64,000 bases of DNA from Phallusia mammillata (taxonomy: Eukaryota; Chordata; Ascidiacea; Phlebobranchia; Ascidiidae): positions 1 through 64,000 of the forward strand of contig QLIY01000178.1 of the NCBI GenBank assembly GCA_003260075.1, read 5' to 3'. Numbering within the stretch: the first letter of the stretch is position 1; every line of letters begins with the position of its first letter. The translations under genes and the position numbers were made by a program. Of this stretch, positions 1-35,922 are shown in pieces. The notes under the pieces were generated by a model. That model was not told where the DNA came from. It saw only the letters and a program-made list of their open reading frames with translations, and ran no database searches.

Positions 1-497
1 TTGCCAAAATCTAACATGTCGCAACTACGGCATTTATGTGGCCACTTGCCGCAAGTGTGGCAAGCAATATGTTGGTCAAACCAAGAACAAGTTCTCCACA
101 CGGTGGAATACCCATCGCGCCACTTGGAAAACGTTCGATTGCTCGGCAAACAATGACCGAGCTGCGCTACTGCGCCACTACGCGGAGAACCATAGTGCGA
201 TATTAAAGCGTAAACCGCACATCCACCTGTGTTTTTTTGTTGTGTTTGTGCAAATGCCTTCACCCAATCTTTTAGATATTTTTGAAGATAAATGGCTGAA
301 CAAAATCAAGGCCGAAATTAACATACAAAAAATGATTCTGCCGCGCGTGAGGTAATCCCATCTTTGTGTTTCTACCCCTTAATGTTTTGTTTCTTCACGC
401 CTAGAGGTTTATTTACTTCCCACCGTGTTTTGTAATGGCTTATCAGTTTATCACGTCTCTTTTTTCTTGCCTTTTCTCGTGTCGCTTGTGGCCACTC
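1..497 (+). mobile_element. 5'-truncated upstream copy of the Penelope-like element
   Basis: This stretch matches 3295-3791 almost base for base; the one difference I noticed is T430 versus C3724. It holds the last 105 codons of the element ORF (GIY-YIG endonuclease, stop at 353-355) and the same 3' untranslated part. Identity ends at 497/3791. A truncated copy placed head-to-tail before a full copy is the usual arrangement of Penelope-like elements, where the repeated part is called a pseudo-LTR. The copy is cut by the window edge, so its true 5' end is unknown. Confidence 0.88.
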
Positions 498-618
498 GCT
501 AGTCGTGGTTTGCCTCTGTGCTTCGCAGTTGTTCAATTTGTACAGTTTTAAATTTTTATAAGTGTTTTTACTATTTTATTATTTATTTTTTACTACTTTT
601 ACCGACAGCCCCTTACAT

Positions 619-691
619 GTTTGCTTTTTTGCAGAAACTGACGATGCCTATTTATTAAGGCGAAATATATATTTCTGTTATTAAAAGAAAC
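619..691 (+). ncRNA. Hammerhead ribozyme, type I, minimal stem III (candidate)
   Basis: All conserved core positions are present: CTGACGA at 638-644, GAA at 662-664, the A665/T670 closing pair and A671 as the base before the predicted cleavage (671|672). Stem I is CAGAAA 632-637 with TTTCTG 672-677, continued after an internal loop by CTTTT 624-628 with AAAAG 683-687 and GTTT 619-622 with AAAC 688-691. Stem II is GCCT 646-649 with AGGC 658-661. Stem III is essentially one pair with a UAUA loop, as in retrotransposon hammerheads thought to work as dimers. One extra base, T645, sits between the core and stem II; an extra residue there is known from a viroid hammerhead. Its place between the tandem copies fits hammerheads known from Penelope-like pseudo-LTRs. 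Confidence 0.75.
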
Positions 692-856
692 GATTTATGC
701 TTTTATCTGTTTTTATGAAACAGTCCAATACTATACTGATCAGAAGCAAGAATCTTTCTTTTATACATTTTATTGTCTGCGGGAGATTCGCTTAATAACA
801 AAACTTTTTCAGCTATTTGATACGTCAAGCGAATCCCTGCTATTTTTGGCAGTATT

Positions 857-3649
857 ATGTGTTCTCTTACGATCAAAGACGTTTGCCAGGAGGCTAAATT
901 TGCTTTCCTTCGCAAATGCATTAAGCAGCATGTACTTTTGCCATCAAATCACAGAAAAGGTATGGATTTTGACCTTCTTCTAATTCAGCAGGAACGTCGA
1001 ATAAAAGTTCAGCTGCAAGCCATGATATGCAATGTCAAGAAAATCAGACAGAAATATCAGTCGGCTTTTACCAACAAACTAGCTAAAGAAAGACACTTAC
1101 AAAACAAAAAATACTGGAAAAAGTTTATGTGGCTAAGGGAAAAACAGACGGCGAAGCGAAGACAATTAAGTTCGGCAGAACGACAACGAGTAAGAAACAT
1201 ACGTGATAGAACTAGGTACCGCAAACGAAAAAGACACAAAACTCAACTCGACATTACCAATCGAGCGCATTGTATGATCCTAAACAAATCCAGCTTTGAT
1301 CTGAACTTGGACGATAAAATTCTTTTGTTGAAAGGACTAAATTTTGCACCAACACCTAGGTGGACAGAAGACATTGAATCACAAGAATGGCTGAACGCAA
1401 TGAGCCATATCCGAAGGATTGAGTGGTCTAATTTTTTCGCAGATTGCAACAATGAAGAAGATCGAAGTAACAAATTTCCACCAAAGTTAAAGTTGCAAAA
1501 GTTCTCTAGACCCCCAAGAGACCAGCTAAACGATACAACAATAGCTTATACCGAAGGAGTGATGGCTAAAATGAGAAACCTCGGCGTATGTGTAAAGCGT
1601 CAATACCGCGACAGGAACAACCTGGTTCCAGCTATGAGAAAAAGCTTTGTCAAGTTGAGAAATTTGGTGAAACGCAAACAAATAGTTATTTGCAATGCTG
1701 ACAAAGATGGGAAAATTGTAGTCATTAACCACGCGGATTATGACCTTATCATGAACCGTGAATTGGGAAAATTTGAAAGAATGGACATCAGTCAAGGTAC
1801 AATTGAACAACATCTTAATGATATAAGGTTAAAGTGTGAGTGTTTTTTAAAAAAGTTACACGCTGCTGGGGTTATTAATGAAGATTTTCTTGCCCATACT
1901 GTTGGAATTAAATTTGAAAATGGAATTTATAGACATATATCTGGACCGTCCGCCAAATATTTCTCCATTTACAACACAGCTTATGCGTACCCACTTTTTA
2001 AGACGCATAAGCTACTGCAAGAACATCTGCACACAATCAGAGCAATAGATATTCCTATTCGGCTCCTACAAGCGGCAGGGCAAATAACTACCTCCAGAGT
2101 AACAGCATTTCTAGAATATCTCCTTAAACCTGTAAGTGTGAACTACTGCAAATCTGTAGTGGATGAATACTGCCAAGACACTAAACACTACTTACAAAGC
2201 CTTGCAATATGGGAATCAAGTTTGAAAGAAACGCAACCATTACACCTTGTTGCCGCAGATGTAACAGCCCTATATCCAAACCTTCGCCGCGAATTGGTAA
2301 AGCAAGCGTTATCTTCAGCTTTGAGCACACATACCAATTTTAGCGTCAAAGGAAGAAATCTACTCACTCAACTTGTTATGTTCTGCTTGAGTAATGTAGT
2401 GACTGAGTTCAAGGATGCTTACTATAGGCAAACTAGCGGCATTGTCACAGGCGACAACCATTCAGTTTCGGTTGCAAACATTGCCGTCCACTACATCGTT
2501 CAGTCACTCAGGGATGTGATATGTGGTGTTCATCTTTTCAAAAGGTACATAGATGACATATTATGGATATCATCCGGGAGCGAAAATACGAAACAAGTAC
2601 AAACTTCACTTAAAAAGGGTTTTGAAAACTACGGGCTGACACTTACGTTCAGGGCAGTGTCAACTGAGGAGGAAGGCAAGGCTTTGGAGTTTCTTGACGT
2701 AAACCACATCACAACAAAAAGTTCACCTAAAGGTTTCATAACAAGGGACTACATCAAACCAACTGCAAAAGGACGTAGTTTTCTAAACGGTCATTCCCAC
2801 CACCCGCCGTCGGTTTTTAAATCGATAGTTTTTGGCGAAGCGATTCGCATGCGTCGATTAAACGAACTAGACCAAGATTACCGTAACAGTCTTAACAGAC
2901 TCAAGGAGAAGTGCTTGCTCTCTGGTTTTCATCAAGGAATGACGGAAGACATGCTACACATCGCAGAGGGTTGGAAAGAAAGGTTTGGGCCGGAAGACAA
3001 AAATAGACCTCAAAATCGAATTGTTTGGGCTACGGCATTCCCTGCTTGTGTTTTATTAACTCAAAAAGAGAAAGCTATGGAACCTTTGGCTTCCATTACA
3101 TACAAAAGGCCACCCACGCTGGCACACTTTCTATCCAACTTCAAAGTTTTGTCCATCGGTAAGGCAGGCAAAGACAACGGCACAGGCTCTTCAAGTCCAT
3201 GCGGAAAATGCGCACTATGTGGTAATTTTGGTAGTCACCAAACTATGGTGTACCATACCACCGTTTTAAAAACGCCCACAGGCAGTATCCAACTTTGCCA
3301 AAATCTAACATGTCGCAACTACGGCATTTATGTGGCCACTTGCCGCAAGTGTGGCAAGCAATATGTTGGTCAAACCAAGAACAAGTTCTCCACACGGTGG
3401 AATACCCATCGCGCCACTTGGAAAACGTTCGATTGCTCGGCAAACAATGACCGAGCTGCGCTACTGCGCCACTACGCGGAGAACCATAGTGCGATATTAA
3501 AGCGTAAACCGCACATCCACCTGTGTTTTTTTGTTGTGTTTGTGCAAATGCCTTCACCCAATCTTTTAGATATTTTTGAAGATAAATGGCTGAACAAAAT
3601 CAAGGCCGAAATTAACATACAAAAAATGATTCTGCCGCGCGTGAGGTAA
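857..3649 (+). CDS. Penelope-like element polyprotein: reverse transcriptase plus GIY-YIG endonuclease
   Basis: The 930-residue protein copies element RNA into DNA and nicks the target. A basic, Lys/Arg-rich N-terminal part (about 1-130) precedes the reverse transcriptase. RT motif A is VAADVTALYPNL with Asp468; motif B is the TSGIVTGDNHSVSVANI segment; motif C is YIDDI with Asp566 and Asp567; LEFLDV follows. A CxxC pair (CGKCALCGNF) comes before the GIY-YIG domain: GIY at 823-825, YVG at 836-838, Arg847 in TRWNTHR and a likely catalytic Glu908 in IFEDKWL. Further cysteines lie inside the GIY-YIG domain. The first Met of the open frame was taken as the start; a GCAG just upstream could instead be a splice acceptor. 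The ORF has no stop or frameshift, so the copy may be functional. The subfamily within Penelope-like elements was not determined. Confidence 0.93.
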   Translation: MCSLTIKDVCQEAKFAFLRKCIKQHVLLPSNHRKGMDFDLLLIQQERRIKVQLQAMICNVKKIRQKYQSAFTNKLAKERHLQNKKYWKKFMWLREKQTAKRRQLSSAERQRVRNIRDRTRYRKRKRHKTQLDITNRAHCMILNKSSFDLNLDDKILLLKGLNFAPTPRWTEDIESQEWLNAMSHIRRIEWSNFFADCNNEEDRSNKFPPKLKLQKFSRPPRDQLNDTTIAYTEGVMAKMRNLGVCVKRQYRDRNNLVPAMRKSFVKLRNLVKRKQIVICNADKDGKIVVINHADYDLIMNRELGKFERMDISQGTIEQHLNDIRLKCECFLKKLHAAGVINEDFLAHTVGIKFENGIYRHISGPSAKYFSIYNTAYAYPLFKTHKLLQEHLHTIRAIDIPIRLLQAAGQITTSRVTAFLEYLLKPVSVNYCKSVVDEYCQDTKHYLQSLAIWESSLKETQPLHLVAADVTALYPNLRRELVKQALSSALSTHTNFSVKGRNLLTQLVMFCLSNVVTEFKDAYYRQTSGIVTGDNHSVSVANIAVHYIVQSLRDVICGVHLFKRYIDDILWISSGSENTKQVQTSLKKGFENYGLTLTFRAVSTEEEGKALEFLDVNHITTKSSPKGFITRDYIKPTAKGRSFLNGHSHHPPSVFKSIVFGEAIRMRRLNELDQDYRNSLNRLKEKCLLSGFHQGMTEDMLHIAEGWKERFGPEDKNRPQNRIVWATAFPACVLLTQKEKAMEPLASITYKRPPTLAHFLSNFKVLSIGKAGKDNGTGSSSPCGKCALCGNFGSHQTMVYHTTVLKTPTGSIQLCQNLTCRNYGIYVATCRKCGKQYVGQTKNKFSTRWNTHRATWKTFDCSANNDRAALLRHYAENHSAILKRKPHIHLCFFVVFVQMPSPNLLDIFEDKWLNKIKAEINIQKMILPRVR

Positions 3650-4088
3650 TCCCATCTTTGTGTTTCTACCCCTTAATGTTTTGTTTCTTCACGCCTAGAG
3701 GTTTATTTACTTCCCACCGTGTTCTGTAATGGCTTATCAGTTTATCACGTCTCTTTTTTCTTGCCTTTTCTCGTGTCGCTTGTGGCCACTCCTAAAAAGA
3801 TAATTGAATTCGTTATAATTTGTGCCAAGAAGAGTAACTGGCAAAATGATCAATTAATAACAAACAAACAACTTTTTGGGGGGGGGGGGGGGTCAATTCC
3901 TTTCAAAATCGATGTGCAAAAATAGGAATTTTTTGTTTTTTGCCAAAATAGGCGTTAATTGCCTGTATCAGACACATCGAAAACAACATCTTCGAGTCGT
4001 CAAAAGATCACTCATTTTGTTCTCAGCAACGACGAGAAACTGGTAAAATCATTAACGGGTAGCAAAAAATAACTTCACTCGCTTGGGA

Positions 4089-4161
4089 GCCTCCATAGCT
4101 CAGGGGTTAGAGCACCGGTCTTGTAAACCAGGGGTCGTGAGTTCGATTCTCACTGGAGGCT
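4089..4161 (+). tRNA. tRNA-Thr (TGT)
   Basis: The cloverleaf is complete at 73 nt. The acceptor pairs GCCTCCA with TGGAGGC, the anticodon loop CTTGTAA reads TGT, and the T arm GTGAG-TTCGATT-CTCAC gives a good B box. No intron is present. CCA is not encoded, as expected for a eukaryote. Confidence 0.93.
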
Positions 4162-4251
4162 TACTTTCGTTTTAACCCCATGAAGTGGTAACCCAAACAG
4201 CCAAATGCACAGAAAAAAAAAAATAAACAGCCAAAAAAATAAAATGCGCCT

Positions 4252-4323
4252 GACTCCGTGGCGCAACGGTAGCGCGTCTGACTCCAGATCAGAAGGTTGC
4301 GTGTTCAAATCACGTCGGGGTCA
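4252..4323 (+). tRNA. tRNA-Trp (CCA)
   Basis: The cloverleaf is complete at 72 nt. The acceptor GACTCCG pairs with CGGGGTC (one G-T pair), the anticodon loop CTCCAGA reads CCA for tryptophan, and the T loop is TTCAAAT. It lies 90 bases after tRNA-Thr on the same strand. Confidence 0.93.
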
Positions 4324-4524
4324 ATTCCTTTCAAAATCAATGTGCAAAACAAGGATATTTTTTTGTTTCTTGCTAAAATAGGCGGTTAATTGCCTGTATC
4401 AGACACATAGAAAACAAAATGTTCCAGTCCTAAAAAGATAATTCAATTCGTTATAATTTGTGCCAAGCAGAGTAACTGGCAAAATGATCAATTAATAACA
4501 AACAAACAACTTTTTGCCTTGTGA

Positions 4525-4588
4525 GCCTTCATAGCTCAGGGGTTTAGAGCACTGTCAGGGTTCGTGAGTTCGATTCTCACTGGAGGCT
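4525..4588 (+). pseudogene. tRNA-Thr pseudogene lacking the anticodon arm
   Basis: The 5' half (GCCTTCATAGCTCAGGGG) and the 3' half (T arm and acceptor) closely match the intact tRNA-Thr at 4089-4161. The anticodon arm has collapsed to a few bases, leaving 64 nt. The A and B boxes survive, so it could still be transcribed, but it cannot decode. Confidence 0.85.
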
Positions 4589-4829
4589 TACTTTCGTTTT
4601 GAAAACATAAAATGGAAACTGAAACACCTAAATATTACGAGAATCTTTTGGGAAGAAAAAAGTAACACATGAACATGATGACACATTTATATGTTTTTAA
4701 CATGAAATAATGCTCACCTGGTATTGCTGGTTGATGTTTAGGATCGTGACTTACTTTAGTAAAATTCTGTTGCTGTAATGTAAATTGTTGCTGTCATGTG
4801 ATAATCCAAAATTTCTCACCCAATGTGTT

Positions 4830-6392
4830 TTTGTGATAACAAACAGTTGCTGTTTTGAAATAGTTTAGAATGAAAAACAACCCTAAGAACAAATTCTTAG
4901 TAACATACACACCTTAAAACAAGCATTTATTCTCCAATGCCTAAAACCATGTTTGCCTCATTTTGCTTTTGTCAGTGTTGCCAAAATAATACTGCACCCC
5001 AATATCCATTCACACCTATCATCATTAAGAGTGAAATTGATAATGTTACACACTAACCAACAAACTCAACAACTTTCACTCAACAACTCTAAAATGGTAA
5101 TAATGCTATATTATGATCATATATATAATTAGTGATGCAGTACCTACTTTGCACTGTTAAATAAATGTTAATTAAAAGTATGTACTTCCAAGGCTGACAA
5201 ATTGCTGCAAATCACTTTTACATTACTTGCAAATCTACTGATACCTTTTTAGTGTTAAAATATAATAACTTAATGTCTTCACTAGCATAGTAGAAATGCA
5301 GTGACTATGACCAATCACTGATGAGATCTTTACCTTTGATGTACACTCAATCATAAGTAAATGTTGTCAACATACCACACTCAATGTGAATTGATTAAAT
5401 TAACACACCTATTCCAAATGTTTGCTTTTCTGCTGCAGGAAACTGTCGCTAGCATAAGGTTGAAATAGAGTAGTAGACAATATAACCAACGCTGAAAGTA
5501 TTATGTACAATGCGTGTAACGTTATTTAAAAAACTACATGAAGAAAAAATTTGACCCAAAGATAATTTAAATACCTACCTACCATAAATCAACTGCAATG
5601 ACTAAAAATACATCCATTATCATAAACTCACTGCATTGTGCATTGATAGATCAACTGTAGTTTTCAAGTGCATTTTATAATGCGTTGGATCAAAACATGC
5701 TTGGTTTACCAGTCACAAGGAAACAGGGACTTCTTGCAGTTACAAAATATATCTCATTGAGTGCGGCCAAAAACTGCTGAATACACTTACTTGGTGTTTG
5801 ACACATGGCTTGAATTAAAATTGAATCTAGGTAGCGTAGCAATAGCCCTATGGCACAGTTGTACTGTTGTAAATATATGATCCTCATTCCTCAGAGACAT
5901 TTCTGATGCTGTTTTGACACATGTAAGTTTCACTTAAACTCTTCTGCAACACCTACAACATGAAAATTGAAAGGACAAACACAGAAGACAAATGTTTAGA
6001 CGTGTACATTACGGCGGGAAGTCGAAAGAGTTGCTTAAACAGCAACTCGAAGTGGAAATAAATAAATCCAATGACAGAAAGTTTATTACTATTATTTTCA
6101 TTTGCCCATTTTTTCAAAAGTCGATTATACTTGTTTTGACTTTTAACTGGTTGTACAGGGCATTACAAAAAGAAAAAAAATCTAAGCAATCGAGTAAATA
6201 CGGTAAATAATACTACATAATACTTGCTGTGGTCATTGGTCTTCAAACTGGTAACTTCACACATTATGTGAAACAGATACAATGACATTATTACAAGAAG
6301 TAAACTTTATAATTCCGATTTTCGGTTCTAGTTGTTGTTGTTAAAACCTTTAGTGGGCCAAAGCACATAGTCATGCTCATGGACAATGCGTC
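4830..6392 (+). repeat. Long inverted repeat, left arm (partner at 61088-64000)
   Basis: Read in reverse complement, this stretch aligns over most of its length with 61088-64000. Clear anchors are the CTGCAGCAGAAAAGCAAA-type segment near 5430, the TTTGGGTCAA segment near 5555, the CTTCCCGCC segment near 6020 and the AACCGAAAATCGGAAT segment near 6320. The arms are diverged by substitutions and small indels. Short ORFs here (for example minus strand 5690-5887) share ILIQAMCQTPSKC with the other arm, but I see no convincing complete gene. It may be a dispersed repeat family or an inverted segmental duplication. Confidence 0.8.
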
Positions 6393-6500
6393 AAGTTTAT
6401 AGAGATCTTCTGGCAAATTTAATTTTATTGCGACGTTTCGACGTCCTATACAGGTCGTCTTCATCAGGGTAAATAACACTGAATGCGACTAGTACAGTGC
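6393..6500 (+). repeat. Dispersed repeat fragment, related to 20837-20960
   Basis: GTTTATAGAGATCTTCTGGCAA through CTTCATCAGGGTAAATAACAC is shared, with divergence, with 20837-20960 in an EGFR intron. On the minus strand it contains CCTGATGAAGACGACC and GTCGAAACG, a motif common at the ends of invertebrate repeats. Confidence 0.6.
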
Positions 6501-9283
6501 ACGATAAACAAAGGAAAAAATAATGAAACGCAAGCACGTCACAACGCAACGAAAACACCGCGCGATAACGAATGATTGGGCCTCTAATCTTTAAGCAGGT
6601 GCCTGTAGATCGCTGAAAGCATCACGTCTATGGACATTGCGTGTTAGATCTGCTTTCTGTGCAGCCTAGTGTCATTGCTGTTATATATACGTCTATTCAA
6701 TATAGCTAAAGATGGGCAGTAGACATCAACCGTTCACTGAATAAAACGTCCAGCGGTTGTTCTGTTTTTCTGCGATAGTATTTGTGTCCGATTTCCGTTC
6801 GTTTGGTAAACGCAGGCTGTGCGCAAAATATGTTTTTTTGCCTTAATAGCCGAAAAGTGTTTTATTCTATCTTGAGAAAAATTAAACGGTATCTATGCTG
6901 CTAAAAAATACAAAAATGTTTTCTTCTTTGGATCATGCTGTTTCTAAGCAGCAAGTTTGAAAAATAGAAGTAAGCAAAAGAGATGAACCACGAGTAGTCA
7001 GGAATAAAGTGACCTACGTAGCCCTAGAAACTCAACTGAATGATACAGAAGAACTTTTACAGTACAATACTTCCGTTTCGCGTCACCACATGTGTTACTT
7101 TGCATCTTAATTTACTGGTTGCTTTGCCATTGGCATTTTACTATTAAGTTATTAACGCTAGTATGCATTGTATACGCAATAACGTCATTTAACAGGACCT
7201 AAAGTGCCATGTTTGTTGTAACTAACTTCCGCTGTCACGACCCGGCTACTTTTAAATCTAGTGACGTATGGCATGGACGTCATGCGCATTTACCGCTTAA
7301 AGATCTTTGGTCCAGTTTGTAAGTATACTTCGCCTTAATAACACCGGTTGTACATATGCATCCTGTCCATCCATTCATCAATGGTTTAAGATTGACCGAT
7401 AAAGTAAAGCCCGAACCCACATAAACTAGACTTTTCCTGTTTGTGATATGGGCTATAGTAAACGTTAAAGCGTTGTGTCATTGAATAGCCGGCATCGTTA
7501 CGAAAGGGTTATGGTTTCGCATCGCTATCTCACGAATAGCAACTTGTTACAGTTTGGAGAGTAGTTTAGCACTTCTTAGTTTTATAAAGACACAGTTCAG
7601 TTTATCAAAACCACAACTTAGGTTAATTATAACTCGATCAGGCGGCTAACGTTATAACGTTGGGCGATTAGGCCTATTGGTTCGTGTTGCAACACACTAA
7701 GTCACGGCAAAAAAGAATGAAACCTTGCTTCGAATTCAATAACGTCGATCGATGGATTTAAAAGAAAGCAGAAAGTTTAGACAAAAAAGATTTACCTGAG
7801 TCGGTTCAATTTTTTTACAAGGTTAACACGCACTTTAAAAACACAGCTTCTTATCAAGCAAGTTACCAGTAGAATTGTTTTTGCATTAGTGCAAAGTTCG
7901 TTTGTTGCGTGACACGGTTTATTTTACCTTAAGACGCAGATAAGTGGGAAACGAGACCAAAACGTTTAAGCCTGGAGCCCCTATGCCAGTTCAAGTTTTG
8001 ATAGCCTATATTGTCTTACAAAAAGAACCTTTTCGCGAGTAAAAAACGTTTGAGGTGCCCCAAGACTGACATTTTCTTCGTAAAAACACTTAGTCGTATA
8101 TGTACAATGGGGTTTAGCTTACTCGCAAATCGCAATATTAAAAGAAGAACTTGTATGCCACAATTTACCTCCGCGTGGTGTCAGTGAAGGGCGCCAGGGC
8201 GAGTTTCGTTCGTTGTTTTTCGATTGAAAGAAGGGTTCGTTCTGCTTGACTCGGCGGTTAGTTGTGTGAAAGTAATTTGAGATGCTTCTTTGATAGGGTA
8301 GCGTTAGTGCGTGGTTTAAGGCTGATGACTAAGTACCAAAGGCGTGTAGGTGCAGTGCGGAGGAACGTTTTTTCGTCAGTAAAATTCTCAATGTGAGTAG
8401 TAATTACTTTGCGATTTATGTTACCTACGTGCATCAGGACAGTTTATATGAAACACATTGTTTTAGTTACAGACTATTGTTTAGTACAAAACTTTGTAGG
8501 ACTAAATTAAAAAAACTGTTTCATATGACAAACTTTAGCACAATCCGATCTTACTACAGGTTTATGTAACCAGACAAGGTACAAAACTAACCACTAAAAA
8601 TATAGTTTTTCAGCAGCAGCTTTCAAAGCTATGTATTTTTGATAATAGTCATAAGTCATAACACATACTCATCTCATGTCTAAATAAATTTGTGAAAACA
8701 TAAAGTTTTGTGGTTTTGTGAATCACAATCTCAAAGCAGCATTTGCTTATAATACATTTAATTGGTAAACTAAATACATTTTGCTTGTAAAATCTGTGTT
8801 TCCTAGTAAACCCCCATAGTGTATATTGTAGTTAAAAGAAGTAGTGTACAGATGTTGAAAGCTATGTTGTGTTGTTGTTTTTTGAATGTGTCGCAAAAAG
8901 TTTTGAAAGGAAACAATTAAATTCTTGATTTGGCATACGGAACTGAAATACAAAATTTTATTTGTATCTGTAGTTAACAACAAAAAACTTTAACATTTAT
9001 ACTTACATTTATCATTTAAAAGCAACTTGGACCTCACAATACTTTAAAATGCACAACATTAAATTTTCGTTTACATTTTGTGTTCCAAGATGAGCTATTT
9101 TAGGAGTAGGCATAAATCAAGTTTCAGGAAATTTGTACTTGGTAATCCTGTATCATAATACTTACAACTTGTCAAGCAACGGAAATTCACAAGCAAGTGA
9201 TGTTGCAAGCCATCAATTGGATCTATCAAGTGTAACCTTCATTTAAAAGTTTATCATATTGGATTACTTTTACTACACGCGCT
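6501..9283. other. Gene-free stretch upstream of EGFR
   Basis: No ORF or spliced exon here could be supported. The stretch presumably includes the EGFR promoter and any 5' untranslated exon. I could not identify a TATA box or start site with confidence. Confidence 0.5.
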
Positions 9284-34061
<24,778 letters not shown>

Positions 34062-35424
34062 TGCAGTTTGTTGTAACTTTTTTTCTTTGTTTTATTTTAC
34101 CTTTTGATCTCATTCGCAACGCACACATAGGTGTATGTTTTAAGACTCCTATTTTAAGAATGAAATTTAAACCTAGCTGTTTTGTCGCATGCATTTACCA
34201 AAACCAACTTTTTCATGATAAACCCTAAAACCATTGTTTTTAATTTTCTGTTTGAGAAGAAAGACCTATTTGTCGTATCAGCATAATTTGCGTTTGAACG
34301 TTGTTGCTTAAATCAAGTTTAGAACAACGATTTTAGTTGAATCGATTTTTATGAGCTGTTTCTCCTAATCAATTTTGGAATCAAGTGAAAATATAAACGC
34401 TTCAGCTTTCCGTAGTTGATGCAGCATTGAATCCACTGCACTATGCATTTTACGCTCTGCGTTTTTGTAAATCATGCCCTTTGTTTTAAAATGTGCACAA
34501 TTTTACCAATGCACAGAAGCGTTGAAATGCGATGCTCGCGACTTCTTCATTTGCAGCAGTATTTTGTTGTTTTCCACCGAACAAGCCTGCCGTCTGCCCG
34601 TTTATCAAAGCATTGTTGTTTCGCATTTTTTGTCTTTTCGTGTTACTGCTGGTATAACTTTCGTTCACCCAATAGTTACTAATATGTTTCAGTTTCTGTA
34701 ATTGCGTGCCCAAGACGTGCCATTTTACTCTGACTCAAAAAGTTGTACCTAGTGGAAAAATAATTCAATTTTTTTGTAAGTACCAACCATAAAAAACACC
34801 TAAGTATAATTTTCTTATTTAAAACACTCTATCTTATCATTAAAATTAAGCAGACCTCCAACAATACGGCTCACGGTTAGTACATGTGGGTGCCTGTGAA
34901 CGTACATACACCGTTTTCTTTTGAAGGCAATTGCCTAATGTACCGCATATAGTATGATCAAAATCAACTTAATCGCCATTTAAAAACAAGTGTCGACTCC
35001 TTGTAGTTGTGACCTAACATCATATTATTATAGGCATTGATGGTACCTTAACTTTTATAGTACTTTGCAGCCACGAGATGTAAGTTCAACAAATTGTGAG
35101 TTAGTACATTTTCTATTGTTTCGCGTTCGAGTTGCATAGTCCGCACGTGTGTACATAATATATATATTTGACCGTACCCTTTTTGCCGTCTAGGAGTACC
35201 AAGGACTTGTTGGCGTGATTTTTGTTTTCTCATGCTAACCAATGTATTAAAGTGACTCCTTGCAACCGACTTTTATTAAGAGAAAGTATGCAGCTATTAT
35301 TAGTAGTTTAAAGATCGAGAGGTCCGTAAACAGACATTGTGCGAGTGTCAAAGAGAACAAGGGTAAGTTTACAGAACAAGGGTAAGTTTACAGAAGGAGT
35401 CCAAAGCCCTATTTAGTTTTTACC

Positions 35425-35805
35425 AGGGGCCTGTTGTTTGAAACTACTGTGTTAGGGGTAATATGATTAAAGGCTGTGGTCTTGAAAATAATGCCTAACT
35501 GCAATCCGAGGGCCAAATGCAGCCCATTGATTAAAGGGTGTGCGGTCTGCAGAAACACTTGGATTTTAAATGTACTGGAAAAAATCAAATTATTACATAT
35601 TTTTGAGCAGACTAATTTGCCCGGTGCTCTTGTTCTGTGACCCAACAATAATGTTTCAAGAATCAAAATTTCAAAATTTTTTGTTAACTCAATATGGCAT
35701 ATTTGTTATGCAACAAAGTAAAATTATAAAGGTGCATCCCATGATCTAATAATGGTAAATATATTTGGCCCCACAGTGACAAAGGTTGTACACCCCTGGC
35801 CTAAG
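35425..35805. mobile_element. Worn hAT-like element (tentative)
   Basis: The right end CAAAGGTTGTACACCCCTG is a classic hAT-type terminus. The left end CAGGGGCCTGTTGTTTG is a partial inverted match. No target duplication was found, so the boundaries are uncertain. Confidence 0.35.
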
Positions 35806-35916
35806 ATGACCAGCCATACAGATTTTTTTTGAAAGTTTTACAGTTAGCAGTCCACACCTGCAAATGAATTTGACTTAGAACCCAATTTGTGTCTTATAAT
35901 CAGGTATAATCACCAG

Positions 35917-35922
35917 TTTATT
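35917..35922 (-). terminator. Poly(A) signal AATAAA for UNC50
   Basis: AATAAA on the minus strand, about 180 bases after the UNC50 stop. Confidence 0.5.

Larger units (their letters stand above)
498..3791 (+). mobile_element. Penelope-like retroelement, full copy
   Basis: The element runs from the end of the truncated upstream copy, through the hammerhead-like fold and a 5' leader, to a single long ORF (857-3649) and a 3' untranslated part that stops at 3791. There the sequence passes into ACTCCTAAAAAGATAATTG. Its flank from 3792 onward is repeated at 4427-4512 without the element, so the insertion lies in a tRNA-bearing repeat. The copy looks young: the ORF is intact and the two 3' copies are almost identical. 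The exact 5' boundary and any target duplication lie outside the window or cannot be fixed. Confidence 0.85.
3792..4588 (+). repeat. Rearranged tRNA-bearing repeat units
   Basis: Two related units are present. The block at 3792-3877 (CTAAAAAGATAATT...) recurs at 4427-4512. The block after the poly-G run at 3893-4020 recurs at 4321-4425, directly after tRNA-Trp. In the second unit the order is Trp tail, spacer, Thr; in the first the two spacer blocks are swapped around a 15-G run. That run is probably an assembly join. Confidence 0.7.

Noticed and set aside
703-921. Minus-strand ORF upstream of the Penelope-like ORF
   Set aside because: No motif, and it overlaps the element leader and ORF start on the other strand.
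3243-3557. 104-aa minus-strand ORF in the Penelope-like element
   Set aside because: Antisense shadow of the GIY-YIG region.
3878-3892. G-quadruplex or regulatory G tract
   Set aside because: The same fixed-length G runs occur at many joins with duplicated flanks, so an assembly cause is more likely.
6420-6470. Second hammerhead-like core on the minus strand (CCTGATGAAGACGACC ... GTCGAAACG)
   Set aside because: Stem II can form, but no partner for stem I and no proper stem III/cleavage base was found. The motif is common at the ends of invertebrate repeats.
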